Positions 1-11,189 of a stretch of DNA of 64,000 nucleotides are shown in pieces (position 1 is the stretch's first letter; each line of letters starts with the position of its first letter). Origin of the DNA: Ophiostoma sp. CBS 140.51 (taxonomy: Eukaryota; Ascomycota; Sordariomycetes; Ophiostomatales; Ophiostomataceae); assembly GCA_029298735.1 (NCBI GenBank), contig JANSLP010000058.1, positions 62,001 through 126,000 on the forward strand, given 5' to 3'. A program made the translations under genes and the position numbers. Below the pieces are notes generated by a model that worked only from the letters and a program-made list of their open reading frames with translations, had not been told where the DNA came from and searched no databases.

Positions 1-1148
1 AGGAGACACGTCCAGCCACACGTGTCAGAAAGACGAGCGCAATCATCAGCCAAAACGGGTCGGTAGACAGCTGCTCTTGCACGAGGCCAAAGTGCGGTGC
101 GTCGAGGCGCGGAAAGGGCAGGGCAGAGACGGTGCCACGTTTTGGTCGAGCTGCCTTCGTCTTCATTTGTTTCGGAATAGAAACGGGGGTCGGTGAAGAC
201 GAGTCAGAATCGGAGAAGTCGTTTCCATTGCAACTGCTGTCGTTATCTTTTCTCTGGCTTGCATGATATGACAATGGAGGTGTGAAAAAGTAGGATGTAG
301 TTTCGTGTTTCCGCTTCGGTGTGCGCAATGACGGCGACGGTATGCACGAAAAGTATCCTGATGATGGCGATCCCGGCTCGTTTTTCAGCGCCTTGGTTGG
401 TGAAGGTGTTCGTGATATTGCTCGTCTAGCTTTAATTGGCGTTGATAACTCGGCCTGTTTGGACAGTGTCAACGTTTCCGTCGTCTGCGGTGGCTGCTCT
501 CCGGTTCCACTCAAGACTGTCTTTCTCGTGTAAACGACCAAGGCCTTTGTGAACGTCGGAGGTGGCAAGTCAGGCTGGCAGAAAGAAGCTGATTTTGCTG
601 GTCCACCTTTTGAGTTGTCGGTTCTAATCTTGGATGCCCTTTTCCTCTTGGATCTTCCCTTTGCTTCGGCTTCATCGCTTTCGTCTGACAACGTGGGCAC
701 ATCGTCTGCAAAGAATGGCGAGACGCTGGACTTCACACCGACCGTGAAAGGGACACTCTCGGAGTGCTTTCCTCCTTTCCTGCCTCTGTTGAGTTTTCCC
801 TTTTGCGGCTCTTTCTTGCGCTGTCGTTTGCTTGGCGACGGTGTCGGGGAGGGCGACTCTGATGCAGAATCTGATGCTTCGGATCCTAATATCAATGCCG
901 GTCTTGGCTTGCCATGCGGTCGTGATGCATTTTTTCCATCGTTCGGCTTGGTCCCTGTGAGAAGCTCGAATTCTTCTTGTGGCACCGTTCCCGATGCAAG
1001 AAGATCAGCCAAAAATGCCTGCGTTTCTGGGTCGTCGGCAACGTCAAACGCTGCGAGCAGGTCGTGGGCTGCGTCGAGATTAAATGGCAATGGCGCTGCT
1101 GCTGCTGCTGCCTCTGGGCTGCCCGCCGAGGCGCATGCACCCTCCATG
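1..1148 (-). CDS. HhH-GPD-type DNA glycosylase (MBD4-like), 3' end outside the window
   Basis: One uninterrupted minus-strand frame runs from an ATG at 1148 to the left edge, giving 382 residues with no stop. Residues 1-350 are low complexity and basic/acidic, with several KR-rich patches that could be nuclear signals and Ala, Ser and Pro runs. The last 40 or so residues contain FGLVQEQLSTDPFWLMIALV, which resembles the entry into the helix-hairpin-helix glycosylase fold of fungal MBD4-like mismatch glycosylases (typically FGLIQEKL..dPFrLLia..fL). Those enzymes excise T or U from G mismatches in the nucleus. The catalytic Asp and the hairpin itself lie beyond the window, so the activity is inferred from the fold entry only. 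The start is the first ATG of the open frame; an additional upstream exon cannot be excluded. Confidence 0.6.
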
Positions 1149-2237
1149 TCTCGTTCGTTTCTTAGTGTCGAAATTCTCGATCAATCATTTTTGTAGTTTG
1201 CGGGCCGTGGCTGACAAAAATGGGAATGGTGAATAATGGTGAGAGTTGGTCGCAGTTTTGTAAGTTCCGGAAGGTGCTATGGATGTTGACATTTGAGGGG
1301 CAGAAATAGGCAGGAATGCTCTAGTGGTGTGTTGCCACAGCCATCTTAACGGAAGGCGTGCACATCTCAACCTCAACATCGAAAGCAATGAAGTGATACA
1401 GCAGCACTCTTTTGCTTTACATATGGTTGCCATTCATATATTTCAGTGCATTTAATAATCGTTAAATTGTATGTCATGTTTTTTGACTGTATCTTTTTTT
1501 TTTTTCTCGAAAAAAAAATCTCCGATTTTTGGTGTAATCCCCCAGAATATTTTATGAAAAGATGAATATACTGTGTATGTTTGTGACCCGTAAACTTCAC
1601 ATATACCAACAAGAGTGAATAAGACGCTGTGCTTAGCCCATCCGAACATAATCAAGACAAAAGACACATCAATATTGATACCTCGTTTTCGTTCCCGCCA
1701 TTGATACCGTACCCGACCTCAATTCAATGCGTTCATATTCTTTGTTCAGACATGATTTGTTAAATGTTAAATGGTTTCTTCTCTTTTTTAGATTAAAGAT
1801 ACACAGTTCAAGGCAGAAGAGAGAAAACGAGGAACAAGAAGACGAAAGAAGAAAAGTAAAGATAGCTCTTCTCGATTGCCCGTTTCCTCTCGATTCTGGC
1901 CTCTCCCCAACCTCCGCCAGCCCTAATTCCAGCCAACCATTCGCAAGAAATAAATGACAAAGTAAAATGAAAATAAAAAAACCAAAGAAAGCAAGGGAAG
2001 AAGAGTGCCCCCTTCTCCCCAACCACCGAAACAATGTCGCGCTCTAGGTTTCCGCCGTGCTCCTCCTCCTCCTCTTATTCTTGTATCGTTTTTATGAGTT
2101 GTATGTTGATATTTTTTCTTTTCCTGTGTATATAATGTCATCTCAGTCAAACATGGTTTTTTGTATTTCGAAAGAGAGGTGTATGTTTTATGTTCGTGTC
2201 GGTAAAAGGATCGGTTCCTAGTGATAGGAGACACCCC
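1149..2237. other. Intergenic spacer, 1.09 kb
   Basis: This lies between the start of the glycosylase gene and the stop of cytochrome c1, both on the minus strand. It is AT-rich. A T-run followed by TCTCGA and an A-run at about 1493-1518 could fold as a simple hairpin and may mark the cytochrome c1 or glycosylase transcript boundary. No convincing coding frame was found; the short ORFs here lack family character. Confidence 0.7.
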
Positions 2238-3779
2238 TTAGTGACCACCCGACGAGCCCTTGGGCGGGTCGTAGATGATCTTCCGCGACTTCAGCCAGGC
2301 CCACTTGTACCGCTTGACCCAGACGCTGACGGCGAACAGAACCGACGTCACGACAAGCACCTTCATGCCCATCTTTTTCCGGTCGTCCATCTCGGGCTCG
2401 GCAGCCCAGTTCAGGAACTCGACAACGTCCTTGGCCATCTGCGAGGTCGAGGCGGGGGTGCCGTCCTCGTACTCGACAAGGCCGTCGAACAGGACACGGG
2501 CCATGGCAATGCCGGTTCCGGGGAAGTAGGGGTTGAAGTTGAGGCCGGCACCGACCTGGGCACCTGCGGGAGGCTCGTCGGGGTAACCGGTCAGCAGCGA
2601 GAAGATATAGTTGCAGCCACCGTGGCGGGCCTTGATGATCAGGGACAGATCAGGCGGCAGGGCACCGGCGTTGGCGAAACGAGAGGCCTCCTCGTTCGGG
2701 TACGGGTCGGGCAGGTAGTCAGACAGCTTGCCGGGGCGCTTCTCGATGATGCCCTGCTCGTTGGGCTCGTTGTCGTACTCGTTCTCCTCGGCCATGGCCT
2801 TGGCCTCGTCAACGGTCAGGATAGTGCCGACCAGAGTGCGGTAGGGCACACGGTTGAGCGAGTGGCAGGCGGCGCAGACCTCACGGTAGACCTGGAAACC
2901 ACGGCGAAGACTGGGCAGGGGTGTTAGTGGCATGCAATTGGGCGTGATGTGAGCACACAGCAAAACAGGGAAAGAAGAAAAGCTTACGCCTGGTGGTCGA
3001 AGGTCTTGAACATCTGCTCGTGAACCCAGGGGTACTTGGCGGGGTGGAGACTAGAGTGATGTTAGCACGTATTCGAAAAGTTGAAGATATTCGGTTCTGG
3101 CAGCATTTCGACGGCATTATGGCAACATCGAACAACAAATGATAGCATCTGATGCCACCCGAAGCCATTGGCTGGCCATTGGTCGTCAGGGTGCCATCCT
3201 CGGCACACGGCCGGATATCCGCCTGGTGGTGATGCCGTCCAATTGCTTCTTCATGGCAACTCCAATCCTCACACAACAACAATATCGACTTACCCCTCCT
3301 CAGCTGGTGCCGAAGCCTGGGCCGTAGGGCCATACAGGTGGTAGTACCAGGCAACCGAGCCGATAGCGACGGCGGTGGACGCGGCGGCAGCGATGTTCAG
3401 GCGCAGGGGCGAGGCCTCGGCGGCACCGGAGCTCGTGGAAGCGGCGCGCTACAAGATGTTAATGTGTGTCCAGGAAGAAACAAATAGCAAAACAAAGGCA
3501 AATCCGGGGTTCGGCGAGTCGGGAAGGGGTTCGGGTCGGCAGGGAGACGTGGTATTCGGTCAATTGGCCGTTGAGGGTGCGTCAAAATCGGGACGCGTCG
3601 AGGTTTGCCATCCAGGCAATAGTCAATTGACCACATCCAACATCGTCTCCCTTGTCCGGCCAACAACAATTCCTCCCCAACCCGCCCCAGCAGCGAGAGC
3701 AATTGGACGAAAGGCTGACCTTGGCGACATTGATGCCGGCAAACGCCCGCGTTGACCGCAGGCCGGACCTTGCGAACAT
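2238..3779 (-). CDS. cyt1: Cytochrome c1, haem protein of mitochondrial complex III
   Basis: Four exons, complement(2238..2910, 2988..3050, 3294..3448, 3720..3779), encode 316 residues. The protein transfers electrons from the Rieske centre to cytochrome c in the bc1 complex of the inner mitochondrial membrane. Residues 1-20 (MFARSGLRSTRAFAG...) form a basic amphipathic targeting leader, followed by a hydrophobic sorting segment (LNIAAAASTAVAIGSVAWYY). The haem-binding CAACH is at residues 105-109. The PDLSLI, GYPDEPPAG and GTGIAMARVL blocks are typical; the Met of the last is the expected axial ligand. A single C-terminal membrane helix (VLVVTSVLFAVSVWV) precedes the basic tail. Introns are 77, 243 and 271 bp; the first donor in transcript order is GTCAGC, which is weak but gives perfect family continuity (NVAK/RAAST). 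Length matches fungal orthologues. Confidence 0.96.
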
Positions 3780-5023
3780 GACGAACTTTGGCTTTTCTCG
3801 TCGACGAGAGAAAAAAGAAGAGGGGAGAGGTATCGCAGGTCGAGAGTGTCGTCGAGGGCAATCGAAATCGTTTGCCAATGGGTCTCTCGAGGGCGACAAC
3901 TTGAGAGAAGAGAGGTGACGAAGGGGTGTGAGAGAGAGGAGAGGTGGTGTTGTGTGGGTGGTGGTGGATTGCTCTCAGACCATTTGAAGCCAAAGGAATT
4001 TTCGAAAATTGCTTGCGGCGGACAGCGGGCAGGAGAGCGAGAAAACGGGAAACGGGCTGCCCACACTCGTGCCAAAAGCCCAAAAAGCCCAAAAAGCGCA
4101 GCATAATTCCGGTTTAGCCCGACGCTCATTGGTCCATCCGGTAGTAGCTCCAGTCACGTGCATAATCACGTGATCTGACTAGCAAGTGCAATGGAAGAGT
4201 TCGGGCAAAGGGCAATTAATCGCTCACTGTTGCACCCAGCACCAGCGCGAAAACCAGACGAAAAATACCCATAAATACCCACCAGCACCATCCAGCACCC
4301 AATGAAGGAGCCTGGAAAGGAGCCACGGTGCGCCAAACTCTCGCACTTGCTGCCTGAGGTGTCTAACAGCTCGCTCTTTCCCATCGAAGTCATGACAGCA
4401 TTGTTTTCGATATTCCGTTTCGAGCCGTTTTCAACGTTTTGATGACTTCGATCTCGACCTCTTCGATTATTGTAACATTTCAGTTTGCATTTTATTAGCT
4501 GGCATGTGTAGTTTGTGCTTCACTGAGACTCTGTATCTCCTTACAGAACAACTGCTTTCTTCAATTGCTATCGTGCTGACCATGTTGAAGCTTTCCACGA
4601 CCTCGGCATGCGATCAAAACGGAGCATCAGGAGCTCCATTGTAAACGGACACCCGTTTCGAGAATCGTACCGTGGAAAAGCGGACCCCCGGTTTCTAGCG
4701 AAGCTGTGGGGTGCTACAACCAACGAAATGGGTCCCATTACAGAGAGCTAGCGCCGACTTTTGCCGCGAGTTGTGCTGGTACCGTTTTCCAGAGCTATCG
4801 TCATGATAATACGGGTAAATCATAACGTATAGACTGTGTTGTCGCATGCAGTCTTATTTTATTCAACATTCTTAAAGTGTTTACTACGAACTGACAGTTT
4901 GCAACTAGATGCGATCGATTCATAAATGCACGAAATACAATGAAATGCTTTTAAACAAACCCCAACACTTTTCCGGAAAACGCCAAAAAAGACACTACAT
5001 CAACGTCACGATGACCTCCGACC
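3780..5023. other. Intergenic spacer, 1.24 kb
   Basis: This holds the cytochrome c1 upstream region, with the CCAAT/E-box group at 4128-4173, and the 3' flank of the DAHP synthase gene. Between about 4400 and 4950 I see only AT-rich sequence without a coding frame. Confidence 0.7.
4128..4173 (-). promoter_or_regulatory. CCAAT box plus two E-boxes upstream of cytochrome c1
   Basis: A minus-strand CCAAT (4128-4132) lies about 350 bp upstream of the cytochrome c1 start. Two CACGTG hexamers follow at 4155-4160 and 4167-4172, the second within the palindrome TCACGTGA (4166-4173). The hexamers are 12 bp apart, roughly one helical turn. CCAAT is the Hap2/3/5-type respiratory activator site and CACGTG the Cbf1-type bHLH site, known families for nuclear mitochondrial genes. 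Their function here is inferred from position and sequence alone. Confidence 0.45.
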
Positions 5024-6304
5024 CTATGCCGACTTGGCAGCCTCTCTCCGCTGCTTGACGGCATTTGCGAGCGTGCTGAGCACCTCGACAGTGTCGTCCC
5101 AGTGGATGCACGCGTCCGTGATGCTGACGCCGTACTTGAGGCCCGCCTTGCCCTCCTTGGGCACCTTTTGGTTGCCCTCGTTGATGTTGCTCTCAATCAT
5201 GACACCCATAATGGCCTCTTCGCCACCGGCAATCTGGCTCGCCAGGTCGGCGGCGACCTTGGGCTGGTTCTTGTGGTTCTTGAGCGAGTTGCCGTGGCTG
5301 CAGTCGACCATGAGGCGCTGGGGCAGACCGGCCTTGCTGAGGGCAGCCTTGGCCTCGACAATGCTTGCGGCATCGTAGTTGGTGCCCTTGGTGCCACCGC
5401 GCAGCACAACGAAGCAGTCCTCGTTGCCGACGGTGCCGACAATAGACACGACACCGGGCTTGGTAACGGACAGGAAGTGGTGCGGGTGCTTGACGGCGCC
5501 AATGGCGTCAATAGCGACGCCGAGCGAGCCGTCGGTGCCGTTCTTGAATCCGACGGGGAACGACAGGCCACTGGCCAGCTCGCGGTGCAGCTGGCTCTCG
5601 GTAGTACGGGCACCGACAGCACCGACAGACAGCAGATCAGCCAGGAACTGCGGGGAAATGGTATCGAGCATCTCGCTGGCAATGGGCATGCCCTTGCCGG
5701 TCAGGTCGACAAAGAGCTGGCGCGACAGTCTCAAGCCCTTGTTGATCTGGAAGCTGTTGTCAATGTCCGGGTCGTTGATCAGACCCTTCCAGCCGACAGT
5801 GGTGCGGGGCTTCTCAAGGTACGAGCGCATGACAATCAGCAGCTCGTCCTTGTGCTTCTCCTTCTCAGCGAGGAGCATGTCGCAGTATTTGAGCGCGGCC
5901 TCGGGGTCGTGGATGGAGCAAGGGCCGATGACGACGAGCAGGCGGTTGTTGGCATCGCGGCCGTTGACGACGGCCTCAACCTCTTTGCGGCCCTCGAGGA
6001 CGGTCTTCTTGGACGCAGGGGTCTGCTTGATCTCGTGCTGGAGCAGGTCGGGGGGCGTGAGGGGGTTGTAGCCGCGAACTGGGGAACAAAACTGTTAAAC
6101 AAAAGCACAATAAGACGAAGAATCAGGACAGAGGTACACACTTCTCCAATCTTCGCTCTCCTCGCGGTTGCCCACGCTCTTGTTCTCAAGGAAGAAGGAC
6201 TGGGCGCATTGTTAGCAAATGAGCTCCACGGCAAGGGTAGCTGTCGATCATGGCGGCAGCTTGCGTCAGGCGCACTCCAGCAGGCAATTGTCACTTACAG
6301 ACAT
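5024..6304 (-). CDS. 3-deoxy-D-arabino-heptulosonate-7-phosphate (DAHP) synthase
   Basis: Three exons, complement(5024..6078, 6142..6199, 6299..6304), encode 372 residues. The enzyme condenses phosphoenolpyruvate and erythrose 4-phosphate, the first step of the shikimate pathway, in the cytosol. Diagnostic blocks of the yeast ARO3/ARO4 class are all present: EDWRIRGYNPLTPPDLLQHE near the N-terminus, VVIGPCSIHDP, MRSYLEKPRTTVGWKGL, GARTTESQLHRELASGLS, GFKNGTDG, DCSHGNS and GVMIESNINEG. The N-terminus and DCSHGNS are closer to ARO3 while other stretches look like ARO4, so I do not assign which amino acid feeds back. The first coding exon is only six bases (ATG TCT), placed because GTAAGT follows directly and a CTAAC/CCAG acceptor joins it in frame to SFFLENK. 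Introns are 99 and 63 bp. Confidence 0.95.
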
Positions 6305-7662
6305 GGTGCCGGGTATCGTATTGCAATGTAAAGGGCTGTAGATGTAGATGCAGATGTAGTCGTAAAGGCGTAGGTTGTAAGGCGCAGACTGTAAGCTTGT
6401 GACTGACGAACAAAACAAGAAGGGCGCGACGTCGGAGGAAGGCGGTGGGTAGGTTCTAAATAAGAAGGAACAGAGGAACAAGATAGTCTATTCACACATC
6501 AATGTAGTTTATGAGAGGAGAAAGAAGAATGCAGAAGAGAGAAAAGGCAAGTTGTCAAGATTGTCAAGTTGTTAGAAGCCGGAATCACAGAAAGACGAAA
6601 GAGTCACAGCTTGTCAAAGAGTCAAAGAGAACGTCAAAGAAGGCCGGATTGGCCCCAGACTTATTTTGCTGCAGTAGGCGGTTTTCCGTCCTTTTTTTTC
6701 TTCTTTTTTTCTATTTTTCTTCCTACATATTTTTTTTTTACTTATTTCACTATTTCGCTATTTTACTGTTTTATTTTCCCCTCTACTACGTACGTTTGGA
6801 GGGCGAAGAGGGGTTGGACAGCGATCATAGGTCAATTGGCGTGCCGCTGGCGTCAATCTGGCTGCAAGTCGCCACGCGCAGGGCGCCGATGGCCCGCTGT
6901 TGTTGTCGTCTTGTCGTTCTCTTGTCGTTTCCATGTCGTTTTGGCCGTTCGATCGAGGCGTGACTCAACCAAGTGCGGTTCAAATGCGGGCGGGTTGGAT
7001 TAAAACAATTAAAATTGACGCCAAAATAAATGCAAAATAAAACCCAGCGAGCCCAGCTCTTCCAGAGTGGGGTTGATCAGGACAGGGATAGGTCTGGGAC
7101 AAACGGAAACAGAGAGGGACGCTGGGAAGAAAGAGAAAGCACTATTCGTCGCCTGTGGGTCTGGCCAATTACAGCGGGCCATTCTGCTGTTGTCATTGAC
7201 ACGTGCAGCCTTTTATGCTGTTTCTCTACAGCCATTTGCGGATATTGCCGGTCACGAAGAGCGCAACAACAAGCTTGCCAACGACACATGTTCTCAGTTG
7301 GAGGTTATTGAGTGGCTCTTGTGGCTGTTGGGCACTTTGATCTGCGCGGAGGGGTTGCAGACCCTGTGTTAAACAGAGGGGCCAAACTTTGCGATCTGCC
7401 GTGTTGTGGCTTGAAACTTTCTTTGATTGTCTATTTGGTTTCCTGTATTTTCCGTTGTTGTTTCGTCCCTTGTCACTGCTTTTGGCGCGAACACAATGGC
7501 CTGTGTGCCTGTGTATCCTATCCTGGTTCCGATATTGTGTCCGTGAGGTGGTACATTCTAGTGTTGTAGATGTCGGTTGGTCTGTTCCATATGTGAGTCC
7601 CTTCCGTCCGTTGAACAGGCTTAGATCTTCGTATGCTTATCATTCACCGCTGTCTCTGTCCT
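6305..7662. other. Intergenic spacer with pyrimidine tract, 1.36 kb
   Basis: Upstream region of DAHP synthase and 3' flank of the FAR-17a-like gene. A strongly T-rich tract occupies about 6690-6785 on the plus strand (purine-rich on the coding strand of the minus gene). No supported gene was found; short ORFs overlap in several frames and show no family features. Confidence 0.65.
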
Positions 7663-8419
7663 TCAGTCCTCCTTCGTGCCCGAGGGAATGCCGCCGTTGA
7701 GGAAGTGGTATAGCCGCTTGAGCACGACGGTGCTGCCAGTCATGAGAACAGCCGAGAAGGCAAACAAGAAGACGCGCTGCTGCGTCTTGAGCAGCTGGAA
7801 GATGGGGTAGGGGTAGCTGTTGTGTTAGCGGTGTGCAAGGTAGAAAGGTAAATAGATAGACATGGAAGCGTGGGACTTACAATCCATTGTAGCTGAAACA
7901 GTACTCAACCCAGGCCCAGTAGAAGAAGGCAATGCACAGGCTTAGAATCATGGCCTCCTGCACACGGATCGTCCATGGTGGGCTGAACAGCAACAGGTCG
8001 GCCGTCAGGAACAGCGCCGGCGCCAGGTGGAAGCCGATGTCGGGCAGCAGCGGGAGACCGCCCTCAAACTCCGGAGGGTACACTAGATCGCGGTCGATGG
8101 TGCACAGCGACCAGTACAGCACACTTATGAGCACCTCGAGCGGCGTGACGCAGACAGCCAGAAAGTTCTTGGTTTCGAACAGCGGGCGCGAGAGCGAAAG
8201 GTCAGCGGCATAGCCAACGGCGAACGTGGCCAGCGAGAGGGCCAGACCAAGAATCGTCAAAAACTGAAAATCGCCACCGACGCTGTCGGCGGGCAGCTGC
8301 GGGAAGATGTGCAAGTAGGCAAACGACGCGAGGAACGAGCAGATGCCAGCAAGGTGCAGCACGAACGAGGCCGAGCGCGCCGGCGAGGCCAGGCGTTGGA
8401 GCGGGTGGTGGGCGTTCAT
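7663..8419 (-). CDS. FAR-17a/AIG1-like integral membrane protein
   Basis: Two exons, complement(7663..7816, 7881..8419), encode 230 residues; the 64-bp intron joins CFSYNG to FYPYPIFQLL in frame. About six hydrophobic segments are visible. The block WVEYCFSYNGFYPYPIF, the LLFSPPWTI loop and the FAFSAVLMTGSTVVLKRLY C-terminus match fungal FAR-17a/AIG1-like proteins, whose animal relatives AIG1/ADTRP hydrolyse fatty-acid esters of hydroxy fatty acids with a Thr/His pair. The fungal role is not established; an ER-type membrane location is inferred. I chose the ATG at 8419 (MNAHHPLQRLASPAR) because homology-like sequence begins there; an in-frame ATG at 8485 would add 22 residues. Confidence 0.8.
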
Positions 8420-9114
8420 GTCGGAGGTGGTTGGTGGAAGCCGGTGTAATCGAATAGGAGAAGAGTCGGGTGAGGCTTTTGTCAAAGTCGCGAGAGAGAA
8501 GGAGCTTCACATACTCAGTACTGTGTTCGAGAGAAAAGAAGGAAGGAGGAGAGAAGGGAGGGGATCGGAAGAGAAAGGAGGAAAAGAGGCAGTCGCGACC
8601 CGTTTGGCGGAAACACAGGAGACAGAGTGGCCAACCACACCGCTAGGCCCTGACATCATAACGGGCGCTGCCGATCCACCACTAGTAAAAACGACGTCTG
8701 GTGCCTGAGAACAGGCAGCCTCGGCACTTTGGCCAGATGTCCTTTGCAGGTACCAGTATGTGTTAGATGAAATCGGGGAAAAGAAGTCTCACATTAGACT
8801 CTGACATCGATTATTGTCTTTATTGTCGGCCTCGTGTGAATGCTACATGGAACGAATTCTGCCAAATATGGAAGGCTGCTGTAAGATGCCCTGAGCGCTA
8901 GTGGCCTCCCCGCTAAAACTGCCGACACGTCTGAGAGGCTGCAACGAGCACACCTGCCATCCCAAAGCACAAGCGCCAAAAGACAAAACAATGGCAAGCC
9001 ATTGGCCTAAAAGAATTTCAACGTCTGGTCTTCGACCTCAGCCTTAACCTCGGCCTCGACCACGACCACGACCACGGCTCCTCCCTATTCCAATCCCACC
9101 TCTTTCCTCCCACA
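8420..9114. other. Divergent promoter region
   Basis: A 695-bp region between the minus-strand FAR-17a-like gene and the plus-strand WD40-cyclophilin gene. A purine-rich tract (about 8525-8600) lies near the former. No coding frame is supported. Confidence 0.65.
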
Positions 9115-11189
9115 ATGGCCGACACACCGACGGATGGCACCGACGCCAAGTCGAACAAGCGCAGCCATGCCGAGTTCTCGGAACGCGAAGGCAGCGCAAA
9201 GGGCGCTGACTCCAACTCGAACTCGGGCTCCGACTCCGACTCAGATTCCGACGATGACATGGGGCCCCAGCTGCCCTCGGCTGCCACCGCCGTGGCTGCA
9301 CCGAAGAAAAAGAGGCGCATCCTCAAGCACGAGAAGCTGTTTGTGTCGGCACTGCCGGCCTCACGGCGCTACTCCAAGTCGCTGATGCACAAGGAGCAGC
9401 TGTCCTTTTTGACACTCACACCCGGCACCGATTTCTTGATCACGACCTCGGTCGACGGCGTCGTCAAGTTCTGGAAGAAGGTTTCCGAGGGCATCGAGTT
9501 TGTCAAACAGTTCAGCGCACACCAGGGCCCCGTTGCGTCCGTGTCGGCCAGCCGCGACGGCCGCAGTTTCGCGTCGGCGGGCGCGACCGACAAGACAATC
9601 AAGATTTTCGACGTGGCCACATTCGACCTGTTGTCCATGATCGCTCTCGACTTTACACCGCGGTGCATCTGCTGGGTGCACCGGCGAGGCGCGTCCCTAC
9701 CTCTTCTGGCGGTGACCGATTTAGACTCGTCTGCCATTCACATCTACGACGGCCGGGGTGAGGCGGCGACAGTAGCTAGCTCCAAAAACCAGGCAACAGA
9801 CGGCGGTGCCGACGACGTCGTTCTCCAGAAGCCAATACATACCATCAAGTCCATGCACCGCACCCCCGTCACGCTCATGGCCTACAACGAGTCCTACGAC
9901 TGTGTAGTGTCGACCGACTCTGGCGGTATGGTCGAGTACTGGCGACCCAACGGCAACTACGAAAAGCCCGACAATGTATTTCGGCTCAAGAGTGCCACGA
10001 GCCTCTTCGAATTTAAGAAGAACAAGACCGTGCCCACAGCGCTCGCTCTCTCGCCCACCGGCCAGCAGTTTGCGACCCTCAGCATGCCCGACCGCAAAGT
10101 GCGCCTGTTTGACTTTGCCACTGGCAAGCTGGCCCGGACCTATGACGAGTCGCTGCGCACCATGGAGGATATGCAGCAGGCCGGCACGGCGCTGCGGCAG
10201 CTGGACGCCGTCGAGTTTGGCCGCCGCCTGGCCGCTGAGCATGAGCTCGAATCGGATGCGATGAAGGACAAGGCCAATGTGGTCTTTGACGAGTCCGGCC
10301 ACTTTTTGCTATATGGCTCCATGCTTGGTATTAAGGTCGTCAACACCTTCACGAACCAGGTCGTCAAGCTGTACGGCGCCGACGAACACATCCGCCCATT
10401 GCAGCTGGCTCTGTACCAGGGCCAGCCGCAGAAGAAGGGTGTCACGACAGTGGCCATGGCTGCCTCGAGCAACCCCTTGCTGCAAGAATCCGAGGTGCGC
10501 GATCCAATCTTGATCACCACGGCTGTCGGCAAAGCTCGCTTCTACATGTTCACGAACCAAGAAGACATTCCCAAGGGCAGCGCGCGCGATATTCTCAACG
10601 AGAAGCCGACGGTGTCTGGGCAGGGTAAGAACAAGAAGCAGGGTGCCGCCGAAGCCAAGGAGGCTGCGTCCGGCACCAATGCCATTATGCATACGACTCA
10701 CGGCGATATCCACATCCGCCTGTTCCCCGGCTCGGCACCCAAGGCTGTCGAGAACTTTGTCACGCACTCCCGCCGCGGCTACTACAACAACACCATCTTC
10801 CACCGTGTCATCCGCCAGTTCATGATCCAGGGCGGTGACCCCATGGGTGATGGTACAGGTGGCGACAGTATCTGGGGCCACACTTTCGAGGACGAGTTCA
10901 GCTCGCTCAAGCACGACAAGCCGTATACTGTCAGTATGGCCAATGCCGGACCCGGCACAAATGGCAGCCAGTTTTTCATCACGACAGTTAAGACAGTAAG
11001 CAAATTTTTTTTTATTTCTCGACGTTGACATTTCTCGTACTGACATCATAGCCCTGGCTTGACAACAAGCACACAATTTTTGGCCGTGTCCACCAAGGAA
11101 CGGACGTGGTGCACCGCATAGAGAACACGCGCACGTTCAAGGAGCGGCCGGAGGAGGACATCAAGATCCTCAGCATCGACATCCAGTAG
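9115..11189 (+). CDS. WD40-repeat peptidyl-prolyl cis-trans isomerase (PPWD1/Cyp15-type cyclophilin)
   Basis: Two exons (9115..10995, 11052..11189) encode 672 residues. The acidic/basic N-terminus has SDSDSDSDDD followed by KKKRR. WD40-type propeller repeats occupy roughly residues 70-480, with blocks such as HQGPVASVSASRDGRSFAS and TDKTIKIFDV. A complete cyclophilin domain runs from about residue 520 to the end: FHRVIRQFMIQGGD, the SMANAGPGTNGSQFFITT binding strand and WLDNKHTIFGRV with the usual Trp. This architecture is that of human PPWD1 and fungal Cyp15-type spliceosomal cyclophilins, which isomerise X-Pro bonds in the nucleus. The 56-bp intron interrupts the cyclophilin domain after TTVKT; reading through it would give a truncated C-terminus lacking WLDNKHTIFGRV. 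Confidence 0.95.

Noticed and set aside
5102..6331. 409-codon plus-strand open frame
   Set aside because: It is antisense to the DAHP synthase exons, follows GC-rich codon structure of the real gene and has a Val/Gly/Asp-rich composition without family character.
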